Shown here: piece after piece, positions 52,537 to 60,705 of the stretch
Position numbering within the stretch: position 1 is the first letter of the stretch
Layout: each line of letters begins with the position of its first letter
Source of the DNA: Sphingomonas colocasiae
GTDB taxonomy: Bacteria; Pseudomonadota; Alphaproteobacteria; Sphingomonadales; Sphingomonadaceae
Direction of reading: 5' to 3'
DNA length: 64,000 bases
NCBI RefSeq assembly: GCF_019880585.1
Contig: NZ_JAINVV010000004.1
Span: forward strand, 1,178,001 to 1,242,000
The notes under the pieces: model-generated
What the model saw: the letters and a program-made list of their open reading frames with translations, nothing else
Database searches by the model: none
What the model was told of the DNA's origin: nothing
Position numbers and translations under genes: made by a program

Positions 52537-53766
52537 ATGGTTGATCAATGCGCGATCCTGCTCGGAGGCCTGGGCACCCGCCTCGGAACCCTGACTCGCG
52601 AGACGCCCAAGCCGCTGCTGCCGGTCGGCGGCACGCCGTTCATCGAACTGCTGATTCAGGAAGCGTGGCGGAAGGGTTTTCGCGACGTGGTGCTGCTCGC
52701 CGGGTACAAGTCGGAACGTGTGTTCGATTTTGTGGAGGCGCTGCAGACGAATTTGCCGCGGGGGAAGAGCATCGATGTGGTCGTGGAGCCGGAGCCTCTC
52801 GGGACCGGCGGCGCTGTCGCCAATGCGCTTCACAGGCTGGATAGCCGTTTTCTACTGTTGAATGGCGACACCTGGTTCGACTGTAACTGGAACGAACTGT
52901 GTGCCGACGACGGTTCCGGCGGTGCGGCGCTTGCAGTTCGCGAAGTGCCCTTGGCGGATCGATATGAAACCATCGATTTCGCGCGCGATGGGCAGGTAAG
53001 GGCGGTCGTACCGCGTGGCAAGGCCATCGTGCCGCCATATTATGTGAACGGAGGGGCCTATTGCCTGTCTCGGGATCATGTGACCGGATATGGCGAGCGC
53101 TTCTCGATCGAACAGGACATATTGCCCGCGCTGGCCGCGGAGGGGAAACTGCACGCGCGAAGCTTCGAGGGGTATTTCCTCGATATAGGCGTTCCGGAAT
53201 CCTACGAGCGCAGTCAGGTCGAGGTGCCTGCTCAGCGCCGCAAGCCCGCGCTGTTCCTGGACCGCGATGGCGTACTCAATCACGACGATGGCTATGTCGG
53301 AACGATCGAACGATTCCGCTGGATCGATGGTGCGAGGGAAGCCGTCCGCCTGGCCAACGACTTGGGCTATTACGTTTTCGTCGTGACCAATCAGGCCGGT
53401 GTGGCCCGCGGCTATTATCCGGTGTCGAACGTGCAAGACCTGTTCGACTGGATGAACGAGCAACTGCGCGTTGAAGGCGCCCATATCGACGACTGGCGTT
53501 TTTGCCCCCATCATCCGGAAGGCACCGTTGCTGAATACAGCCGGGCCCATCCTTGGCGTAAACCCGAGCCGGGGATGCTGCTCGATCTGTTGGAGCATTG
53601 GCAGATAGACATCCGCGCCAGCCATCTGGTGGGCGACCAGGAAACCGACCTTGCTGCGGCTCGCAGCGCCGGCATCGCCGCGCACAAGTTCACCGGCGGA
53701 GACTTGCGCGAATTCGTCGCCCCGCTCCTTGTCCGCCAGAATAATTGTACGGAACCTACAGTATGA
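52537..53766 (+). CDS. Fused heptose-1-phosphate nucleotidyltransferase and heptose-bisphosphate phosphatase (HddC-GmhB)
   Basis: A 409-residue two-domain enzyme. Residues 1-230: nucleotidyltransferase with AILLGGLGTRLGTLTRETPKP (K25) and the metal-binding NGDTWFD (D111, D115). Residues 235-400: HAD phosphatase of the GmhB type with FLDRDGVLN (D242 nucleophile, D244), VVTNQAG and CPHHPEGTVAEY. The second cysteine pair of the GmhB zinc site is replaced (AHPWRKP where zinc GmhB has CxCRKP). Together the domains would remove the C7 phosphate and activate the heptose, the steps after HddA. The 3' end overlaps the next gene by ATGA. Confidence 0.88.
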   Translation: MVDQCAILLGGLGTRLGTLTRETPKPLLPVGGTPFIELLIQEAWRKGFRDVVLLAGYKSERVFDFVEALQTNLPRGKSIDVVVEPEPLGTGGAVANALHRLDSRFLLLNGDTWFDCNWNELCADDGSGGAALAVREVPLADRYETIDFARDGQVRAVVPRGKAIVPPYYVNGGAYCLSRDHVTGYGERFSIEQDILPALAAEGKLHARSFEGYFLDIGVPESYERSQVEVPAQRRKPALFLDRDGVLNHDDGYVGTIERFRWIDGAREAVRLANDLGYYVFVVTNQAGVARGYYPVSNVQDLFDWMNEQLRVEGAHIDDWRFCPHHPEGTVAEYSRAHPWRKPEPGMLLDLLEHWQIDIRASHLVGDQETDLAAARSAGIAAHKFTGGDLREFVAPLLVRQNNCTEPTV

Positions 53767-54899
53767 CGCAGCGTATCGCGGAACTTGAGCAGGAAGCGCG
53801 TAACTGGCTGACCGGCGTCGCGGCTCCCTTCTGGAGCAGTCGGGGAAGGACCGCATCGGGGCTTTTTCCCGAACGGATGACGCTGGAGGGGATTCCGAAG
53901 GACGATTATTTCCGTACCTTCGTGCAAGCGCGTCACATTTATTCGATGGTCGCGGCGGGCAAGGCGGGCTGGACGGGCCCGTGGCGTATGTTGGTCGACG
54001 AGACCATGCGCGTTCTGCTCGTGCGCGCCAGGCGCGCCGACGGTTTCTTCGTCCATCGCCTCGACCGGGATGCTGAGATACTCGATCGTCGCGCGGATCT
54101 CTACGATCAGGCTTTCGTGCTGTTCGCGCTCGGCACTGCGGGCGGCGCTCTTGCCGAGCCCCTGTTTTTCGATGAGGCCGAGGCTCTGCTCGACACTATC
54201 GAGGCCAAGTGGGCGCACCAGCGGGGCGGGTTCAGCGAGGGTGAGATCGTGGATCCCTCCGTCCGCCGCCAGAATCCGCATATGCACTTGCTGGAGGCGT
54301 TCAGCGCGCTTCATGAGGCGAGCGGGCGGAAACGGTTCGCCGATGCGGCGTTCGGCATCGCCGATTTGTGCCGAACCCGTTTTATCGATCCCGCGTCAGG
54401 AGCACTGCTCGAATATTTTGACGAGGACTGGACGGCGGCACCCGGGGAGCAGGGGCGCATCGCCGAACCCGGCCATTGCTTCGAATGGGCCTGGCTGTTC
54501 GAGCGCCTGGCTTCGTGGGGGGGGGCCAACGCCGTCGCTGCTTCCGACGCGTTGACTGGTTTCGGCCGCCGATGGGGCATCGACCGCGAACGCGGCGTGA
54601 CCATCAATGAAGTGCTGACCGACGGGGTGGTGATCAATGGCAAGGCCCGCCTCTGGCCGCAGACCGAACGGCTGAAGGTGGCGGTGGTGCGCTATCATCG
54701 GACCGGAAGCGAAGAGGACTTGGGCGAAGTGGCCGATGCCTGGCTTGGCCTGCGCGTTTACTTCCTGCCCGGCATGCCGAGCTTGTGGCGCGACAAGATG
54801 AATGAGGACGGGAGCTTCATCGAGGAACTGGCGCCTGGCAGCTCGCTGTACCATATCTCCTGCGCGATCGGGGAGTTGTGCTCCCTGCGCGATATCTAG
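53763..54899 (+). CDS. AGE-family sugar epimerase/isomerase
   Basis: A 378-residue (alpha/alpha)6-barrel protein of the N-acylglucosamine 2-epimerase / aldose-ketose isomerase family. Recognisable parts are LYDQAFVLFAL (about 122-132), NPHMHLLEAFSALHEASG (about 175-193), EPGHCFEWAWLFERLA (about 234-250) and KARLWPQTERLKV (about 292-304), which hold the catalytic histidines and Arg of the family. Overlaps the heptose gene by ATGA, so it is likely to act on a precursor of the same sugar or on mannose. The specific reaction cannot be read from the sequence. Confidence 0.87.
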   Translation: MTQRIAELEQEARNWLTGVAAPFWSSRGRTASGLFPERMTLEGIPKDDYFRTFVQARHIYSMVAAGKAGWTGPWRMLVDETMRVLLVRARRADGFFVHRLDRDAEILDRRADLYDQAFVLFALGTAGGALAEPLFFDEAEALLDTIEAKWAHQRGGFSEGEIVDPSVRRQNPHMHLLEAFSALHEASGRKRFADAAFGIADLCRTRFIDPASGALLEYFDEDWTAAPGEQGRIAEPGHCFEWAWLFERLASWGGANAVAASDALTGFGRRWGIDRERGVTINEVLTDGVVINGKARLWPQTERLKVAVVRYHRTGSEEDLGEVADAWLGLRVYFLPGMPSLWRDKMNEDGSFIEELAPGSSLYHISCAIGELCSLRDI

Positions 54900-54978
54900 G
54901 GCATCGTGCGGAAAAAGCCCGCCCTCCCGCGCGGTCGGGGATCGGTCTTCCGCAGAAGCCATATGATCGCAAACATCA

Positions 54979-55024
54979 GGAGCGATTTCCAGTCGGATGG
55001 CCCCATCTGACGACTCGAATCCGC
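54979..55024. repeat. Diverged copy of the intergenic repeat at 16446
   Basis: GGAGCGATTT ... GATGG ... CATC ... CGACTCGAA match the element at 16446-16493 in order and spacing. The gap 54900-55166 between convergent genes otherwise shows TGCGGAA/TTCCGCA inverted copies but no gene. Confidence 0.5.
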
Positions 55025-55166
55025 AGGTCAGCGAAGCTTAAATCACGTTGATGCAACAGCTTGCTGCGCACTTCGCGATTCAGGTCTTGCGAAGTCCGCC
55101 CCAAGCGGCGCCCATACGGGGCTCCCGATGGCTTTTTCCGGTCGATCCCTCCTGGGCGGCCAGCAG

Positions 55167-56024
55167 TCAGACCAGTTCGCAGATATGATCGATTTGACGT
55201 TGAAACAGGGGATGTGGCTCGATTGAACCGGCGGCAAGCCGTTCATAGCTTTCGAAGCAGCCCGTAAGGAAGCTCGCCAGGTCGAGCGGCCGGTAGCTGC
55301 CCACATTCTTGAATGTATAGCTACCGGGCACTCCCAATGCCTCGCCGATTTCCGGATAGACCGCAAAGCCGGCGCCGGCTGCGAGATTGTCGTGCGGAAC
55401 GATGGCATTGGCGAAGGGCTTCTTGTTTAGGGCGCGCAAAAGTTCGGCGGCGATGTCGTGCAAGACATGGATGCGCGGGTGGTTGATGCTGTACATGAAC
55501 GCGCCTTGCCGGCCCCATGATCGGATCGGAAGGCTGATGTCGAGCCCCAAGCCCGCCAGTTCGCCGATCAGGCGGTCACGTTCGGGCAACCACATGCCCA
55601 TATAGCCGCAGCGTTCGAGAAAGCTGCCGGTAAAGCGTTGGATTGTATCGGCGACGCTCATTTTCTTGAGGAAGCAGGCATAGGCGATTGCTGAATGATA
55701 GTCGCCGGCCGGTCCACCGACCGGGCGGCCATCATGCAGGAGATAGACAAGATCGGGGTGGAATGCCCGGCACGTGAACATCGGAAGGGCGATATGGTCG
55801 GCGATCCTATCGATCCGGGCGGACGCCAACTCGGCCTTGACGCCGTCGGCGATGAACAGCTTGCTGTAGCGCTCCATTTCCGAATTGAAGCGCTCGGGAT
55901 CCGAGTTGAAGAGGAGGGTATCCACGCCGGTGACAAGGACATCGTCGGCCTGCGCCTGAAGGCAATTGGCGAGGCCGAAGGTCTGGCAGTTCGAAATGAC
56001 GAGCCACTGCTCCATGAATGACAT
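55167..56024 (-). CDS. WcbI-like polysaccharide biosynthesis protein
   Basis: A 285-residue protein beginning with ISNCQTFGLANCLQA, the hallmark of the WcbI family of capsule-biosynthesis proteins (putative acyltransferase/SGNH-like). HSAIAYACFLKKMS and SINHPRIHVLHDIA are further family-like segments. It overlaps the upstream GSCFA gene by one base (TGATG), so both are made together. The reaction is unknown; a role in decorating the polysaccharide fits the setting. Confidence 0.72.
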   Translation of the reverse strand: MSFMEQWLVISNCQTFGLANCLQAQADDVLVTGVDTLLFNSDPERFNSEMERYSKLFIADGVKAELASARIDRIADHIALPMFTCRAFHPDLVYLLHDGRPVGGPAGDYHSAIAYACFLKKMSVADTIQRFTGSFLERCGYMGMWLPERDRLIGELAGLGLDISLPIRSWGRQGAFMYSINHPRIHVLHDIAAELLRALNKKPFANAIVPHDNLAAGAGFAVYPEIGEALGVPGSYTFKNVGSYRPLDLASFLTGCFESYERLAAGSIEPHPLFQRQIDHICELV

Positions 56025-57535
56025 CAGATCCTCACACTATCCATGATTTCTTCGTCGCAGACGATGTCGCTGGCCGAGGCTGAGCGTACGGCCTCGGGCG
56101 CGATGTCGGTGGCCGTGCTCCCGCGTCCTTCGATGTAATTATTCATGAAGCAGCGCATCGCATGGGAAACACCCAGTGCATTCACCTCGCGCCAGTCCGG
56201 CTGGTAGTAGAGGCCGCCCGAAAAGCTGCCGGTGATGATCTCGTAGGAGGGGAAATAGTCCACCCAATCGAATTCCCTGATCGCCATTTCAGCCGCCACG
56301 CGTAGCACGGACTTGCTGTAGGTGGTCGAGACGAGCACCGAGCGCGGCTCATATGTCGCGATCAAGGGAATTGGGGAGACTGTCAGCAGGACTTTGACAC
56401 CGGGATTGATGACGTGGAGCTTTTCCAGGAAGCGGCTCAGTGCGTCATAGGTCTGGGCCACGTCGAAATTGACGAATTCATGCTCTGTATCGTCGAAAGC
56501 GCCCCCCACGACCCCTGGGGCGGCCGAAAAGACCGATCCGTCCCGACGCGATCGCCAGGCTTCGGTCAGGCCCAGGGTGAAGACGAAGATGTCGGTGTCC
56601 TCGAACAGGCGGCGTACCGCGGCAAGGTGCCTGCTCCTGTCCGCGAGAACGGCATCCTCATCGGCGAAGCCCGGCGGTTCGACTTGCTGGCGGTAGGGGT
56701 CAATGAAACGCCCGTCCGGCCTGATCCACGCCCGATCAAGGGGAACGCGTTCGCCGAAAGCCTCTTCGAAGAGCTGCAGCAGTTGGACGGTGGTGTAGAT
56801 ATTGCCGTAGCGTGCGGAAAAGACGCCGTAATTGTTGGCCACGCGCGCCTGTTCATCGAAGCCTTCGCCGGTTTCAGTGACGAGATAATTGAAACCTGAC
56901 GCCATGATCCGCCGCGATATGTGCTGCGCAAAACAGCTTCCGGCCGTACCGACCTGGGCATTCCGCCCGATCTTGAAACGCGTTTGCGTCACAGGATCGA
57001 TCCGGTGAGGTTCGACCGTGGAAATCGATCGGCGCCAGAATTGATGGGCTGGTAGCCCCTTGTAAGGGCTGGACGAAGTCTCGTCCCTATCCGCCGGACG
57101 CGTCTTCACCGCCAGGCTCTTCAGCAACAGGCCGAGATTGCGGCCGTCGTCGCCCATGCCATAGCGGGAAGGCTGGCCAGGATGGTCGATGTTGAGCAGG
57201 ATCTCCAGCGGCTTGCCGACGTTATCCTCGGCAAGCGACACCGGTACCTCCAGGATTTCGCGTTGAAAGTGTGCGGAGAAGCGCAGGGTTGCAGCGGTTG
57301 TTCCATTCACGATGACCGTCACAAGCTGTGCACCGATATCCGGGGCGACGAAGGGCCGGGCGTCCAGCGTCAACACCAGTTCCCGTGGCCGGTCGGTATC
57401 GCCGGCAACCATGATCCGGGCGATTTCACCATCTGTCCATCGACCGATTGGTTCGACTCCCGAGAAGCCATCCAGTGAAAGATCCAGGTGGGGCTGTGTG
57501 AAGTCGAATTCCTGGAGAATGATATTCGCGCTCAT
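56024..57535 (-). CDS. GSCFA-domain protein
   Basis: A 503-residue protein. The core (about 190-480) carries GTAGSCFAQHISRRI, the motif that names the GSCFA family, followed by NYGVFSARYGNIYTTVQLLQL and FVFTLGLTEAWRSR, typical of this SGNH-hydrolase-like group. Residues 1-150 form a separate beta-rich domain (LVLTLDARPF, TVIVNGTTAATLRFSAHF), perhaps carbohydrate-binding. SGNH enzymes act as esterases or O-acetyltransferases; with the WcbI-like neighbour it may modify the exported glycan. Confidence 0.85.
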   Translation of the reverse strand: MSANIILQEFDFTQPHLDLSLDGFSGVEPIGRWTDGEIARIMVAGDTDRPRELVLTLDARPFVAPDIGAQLVTVIVNGTTAATLRFSAHFQREILEVPVSLAEDNVGKPLEILLNIDHPGQPSRYGMGDDGRNLGLLLKSLAVKTRPADRDETSSSPYKGLPAHQFWRRSISTVEPHRIDPVTQTRFKIGRNAQVGTAGSCFAQHISRRIMASGFNYLVTETGEGFDEQARVANNYGVFSARYGNIYTTVQLLQLFEEAFGERVPLDRAWIRPDGRFIDPYRQQVEPPGFADEDAVLADRSRHLAAVRRLFEDTDIFVFTLGLTEAWRSRRDGSVFSAAPGVVGGAFDDTEHEFVNFDVAQTYDALSRFLEKLHVINPGVKVLLTVSPIPLIATYEPRSVLVSTTYSKSVLRVAAEMAIREFDWVDYFPSYEIITGSFSGGLYYQPDWREVNALGVSHAMRCFMNNYIEGRGSTATDIAPEAVRSASASDIVCDEEIMDSVRI

Positions 57536-57593
57536 GGTGGCCTTTTCGATGCGGCATCAAGCCCGGTTGAGGCGGAGGGGCGTGGCCGCCTTC

Positions 57594-57692
57594 CTAGAGT
57601 GATTTCGAGGCAGGTGGAATCACCTCCCGGCTCGGGGATCGCGGTCAACACACAATTGCCATGGGATGATCCGCTTCGATCTGAACCGGATC
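57594..57692. repeat. CTAGAG-type intergenic repeat
   Basis: Starts CTAGAGTGATTT, contains the hairpin AGGTG-GAAT-CACCT (57612-57625) and a second inverted pair GATCCG/CGGATC. It fills most of the 298-base gap between the GSCFA and ABC ATPase genes; no gene is seen there. Confidence 0.45.
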
Positions 57693-57833
57693 GCCTGTGG
57701 CACCTGCGTCAGGCGGCGGATGGACTGGCGTTCATTGCCGGCAACAAGGCATCATTCCACAGGCCGTCATGGATATCAACGAATTGCAAAATTCGATCAT
57801 TCTTCGCGAACGGTCGATCGGCTTTTCGATGGC

Positions 57834-58496
57834 TCAGCCGGTTTCGTGCAGGTTGCGCAGATGCGCCTCATAGGCCTGATCGAAATCGGGATAGAACAGC
57901 ATGTCGCCATCATGGAGGACGGCAAATCGGCCGCAATGCCTGCGCACATATTCCGGATCGTGCGAAATGATGAGCATCGCGCGATCTCCGCGCTTCTCGA
58001 ACAGCTCGACTTCGCAGCGTTCGTGAAATCTGGCATCGCCGACGGCGCTCACCTCGTCGATGAGATAGCAGTCGAATTCGATGATCATCGAGACGGCGAA
58101 TGCCAGCCGTGCCCGCATGCCCTGTGAGTAGGAGCGAACCGGTTCTTTAAGATAGAGGCCCAGCTCGGTGAAATCAGCGACGAAATCGATGTTGCGCTGA
58201 TAATCCTGCCGGTAGATCCGGCTGATGAAACGGACGTTGTCGAGCCCTGTCAGCGCGTTCTGGAAAGCGCCTCCGAAAGCGAGCGGCCAGGATACCGACA
58301 TGTCCTGCGTAACCTTGCCTGATGTCGGTCGCTCGGCGCCGCTCAAAAGCCGCGCCAGCGTGGACTTGCCGGCACCGTTGCGGCCCAGCACGCCCAGTTT
58401 TTCGCCACGCGCGAGCGCGAACGATATATCCCTCAGCACGACCCTGTCGCCGGCGCGGGTGGGGTAGATCTTGTGGACGTGTTCGGCCGTGATCAT
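57834..58496 (-). CDS. kpsT: Capsule polysaccharide ABC exporter ATPase (KpsT)
   Basis: A 220-residue ATPase. Walker A GRNGAGKST, the signature SYSQGMRARLAFAVS and Walker B CYLIDEVSAVGD are those of the KpsT/Wzt-core group, and the short length excludes a C-terminal glycan-binding domain as in Wzt. ATG at 58496 overlaps the permease stop (ATGA); the longer frame to 59123 is a shadow of the permease. It drives export of polysaccharide across the inner membrane. Confidence 0.95.
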   Translation of the reverse strand: MITAEHVHKIYPTRAGDRVVLRDISFALARGEKLGVLGRNGAGKSTLARLLSGAERPTSGKVTQDMSVSWPLAFGGAFQNALTGLDNVRFISRIYRQDYQRNIDFVADFTELGLYLKEPVRSYSQGMRARLAFAVSMIIEFDCYLIDEVSAVGDARFHERCEVELFEKRGDRAMLIISHDPEYVRRHCGRFAVLHDGDMLFYPDFDQAYEAHLRNLHETG

Positions 58497-59287
58497 TCGG
58501 GCGTGATTCCCCTGTTGATCACGGCGGTTTGGGCCAGGGCCAGAACGGTGAGCACCACACAGCAGGTAAGCATGTAGAGGAGATCGTAGTGAACGCGGAC
58601 TTGGTCGCCGAAATAGCCCTGGCGCACAATCTCGACGCCGTTCACCATCGGCACGTAAAGAGCATATTTCTGTGCGGCGGGCGGGAGCGCATCGACCATG
58701 AAGGCCGCGCCGGACAATGGAAAGGCCAGGTAGGAGATCGGGTGCCACAGCCTTTCGACAAGTTCGCTTTTCTCCGACAGAGCGCCCAGGAACATGCCGA
58801 GACCGGCGCCGAACCATGCGATCATGAACCATCCCCCGGCCACGACGAGCACATCGACGGGAGGATCGAGCCATCCGATATAGATGTAGAAGAGGCTGAG
58901 CGTCATGAACGAGATTGTCGCGCCGCCCGCTTCCAGGAGGATGCGAGCCAGAAAAATATCGATCGGGCGGACATTGCGGTGATACATCAACGCCAGGTTG
59001 GGCTGGATCGCGCCAATGCAACGCCCCGGCATGTTGCGCCACAACAGGACGCTGGAATAGCCCGTGAGCGCGAAGGCGACGATTGGCAGCGAGGAACCAT
59101 GCAGCGACTGTGTGAGCGTCCACAGGATCGTGACGCCGGTCGTGAACAACATGGGTTCGATGAACAACCAGAGAAAGCCGATATTGTGCCGTCCGTAGCG
59201 CGTCAGGATTTCGCGCATCAGCAGTGCGTAGATCACGCGCCCCTGAATTTGCGCGCTTCGTCCGATGGCTGCGAGCTGCGAAGGCAT
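58493..59287 (-). CDS. kpsM: Capsule polysaccharide ABC exporter permease (KpsM)
   Basis: A 264-residue ABC-2 permease with six hydrophobic segments. LMREILTRYGRHNIGFLWLFIEPM near the N-terminus and PMVNGVEIVRQGYFG near the C-terminus are typical of KpsM. ATG at 59287 gives the usual start; the frame runs on to 59356. It follows kpsE by ten bases. Confidence 0.94.
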   Translation of the reverse strand: MPSQLAAIGRSAQIQGRVIYALLMREILTRYGRHNIGFLWLFIEPMLFTTGVTILWTLTQSLHGSSLPIVAFALTGYSSVLLWRNMPGRCIGAIQPNLALMYHRNVRPIDIFLARILLEAGGATISFMTLSLFYIYIGWLDPPVDVLVVAGGWFMIAWFGAGLGMFLGALSEKSELVERLWHPISYLAFPLSGAAFMVDALPPAAQKYALYVPMVNGVEIVRQGYFGDQVRVHYDLLYMLTCCVVLTVLALAQTAVINRGITPE

Positions 59288-59297
59288 GGCGTGACGC

Positions 59298-60488
59298 TCA
59301 GTCCCGATGCTCGAGCATCCCGGCAACCAGCATGCTGATGATGGCCCAGGCCGCAAGCCCCAGGATCAGGGTTGAGAGGATGCCACGCAACCTGCGTGGT
59401 TCCAGCGGATCGTCGGGAAGGTTGGGTTGCACGATGCGCTCGACATAGGCCTGTTTGCGCCGCGCTTCATTGCGGGCGTCCTCAAGCGAAGCCATCGCGC
59501 TGGCGAGTTGCTTGTCGGCGAATTGACTCTCAAGCCATAGCCGCTGGTAGCGCGCGGCGCGCGTGGACAGGGACTTGCTGCTGCCAGCCACCTGGCCAAG
59601 CTGATCATCGATCTCGGCGGCAAGGCCGGCCGCACGCGTGTCGAGCACCGCGATCTGAGGATTCTGCGGCGTGAAGGCGCGCAACTGGCGCAATTGCGTG
59701 CGTGTGGCGATCAATTCGTCCTGCAGCTTGGAGATCATCTGGATCTGCACCTGCGCCTGCTTCTCGGGATCGACCACCCCCGCCTGGTTGCGATAGGTCG
59801 ACAGGGCCAGCGCCGCATCCTGCGACTTGCGCTTGGCATCATCCACCTCGACCTGTGCGAAGCGGATCAGGTCCTGTTTGCCGCGTTCGTTGAGCTTGTT
59901 GACCGTTGCTTCCGCCATTTCCAGCAATTGTTCGTTGAAGCGGCGGGCATCCTGTGGGGTGAACCCACGCACGCTCATTGTCACAATCGATGAGGTCGTA
60001 TCCTGATCGATGGCCACCTTCTTTTCGTAATATTTATACAGATCTTCAAAGGTACCAGCGAAGCCGATGGGGTTGAAGCGGTCGAAGATCGAGACGGATG
60101 ATCCCGTATAGGCTCGCGCGAAGGCTCCGTTCTTGTTCAGGGCGCTAAGGGCGTCGCGGGACAATACGAAGCTTTGTGCCGCGTAGATCTCGTCTCCGGC
60201 ATTGGCAAAGCCGGTGCTTTTTAGCAATACGCCCAGCCCCGTGCTTGCCGGTTTGTCGGGGCTCCTCACGATGAAACGGGATTCGGAAATATAGACATCC
60301 GACGCGAAGATTCCGAAGTACAGCATTGCGGCCAGCACGGGCGCGATCACCGTTACAAAGAACAGCGATCCAATGCGTCCCATTCTTTTTCTCAGAATAT
60401 TCAAGATTCCGGATTGCTGTCCTGCCGTTTCCAAGCTGTCCTGCCGTATTTCAGCGAGCGAAGCCATGTTCGCGTCGACATTATTCAT
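59298..60488 (-). CDS. kpsE: Capsule export inner membrane protein (KpsE)
   Basis: A 396-residue polysaccharide co-polymerase of the KpsE type: a membrane helix at about 38-60, a periplasmic region with long coiled coil (about 190-340, LAAEIDDQLGQVAG...), and a C-terminal helix (about 370-392) without an attached kinase. VYISESRFIVRSPDKP after the first helix is a family signature. ATG at 60488 gives MNNVDANMAS; the frame is open up to 61211 as an antisense shadow of the Wza gene. It bridges KpsM and the outer-membrane channel. Confidence 0.92.
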   Translation of the reverse strand: MNNVDANMASLAEIRQDSLETAGQQSGILNILRKRMGRIGSLFFVTVIAPVLAAMLYFGIFASDVYISESRFIVRSPDKPASTGLGVLLKSTGFANAGDEIYAAQSFVLSRDALSALNKNGAFARAYTGSSVSIFDRFNPIGFAGTFEDLYKYYEKKVAIDQDTTSSIVTMSVRGFTPQDARRFNEQLLEMAEATVNKLNERGKQDLIRFAQVEVDDAKRKSQDAALALSTYRNQAGVVDPEKQAQVQIQMISKLQDELIATRTQLRQLRAFTPQNPQIAVLDTRAAGLAAEIDDQLGQVAGSSKSLSTRAARYQRLWLESQFADKQLASAMASLEDARNEARRKQAYVERIVQPNLPDDPLEPRRLRGILSTLILGLAAWAIISMLVAGMLEHRD

Positions 60489-60705
60489 CACTCGACGATC
60501 CTGCGCCCGCATTCGCGGTCTCCGGCTGCGAGCAAGCGCAAGCCCATAGCCGCAAGTCCATTTTGCGTCCAGCCTAAGAAAGGAGGGGGCGTAGTGGCGG
60601 GGATCGTGGCGGAGTCTCCGCAGCTTGATCTGTTGCCCGGTTTGCGCCATAATCGGGCTCACCAGGCCGATGCCCCCCAATTGTACATATTTGGCTGAAT
60701 TCTCG

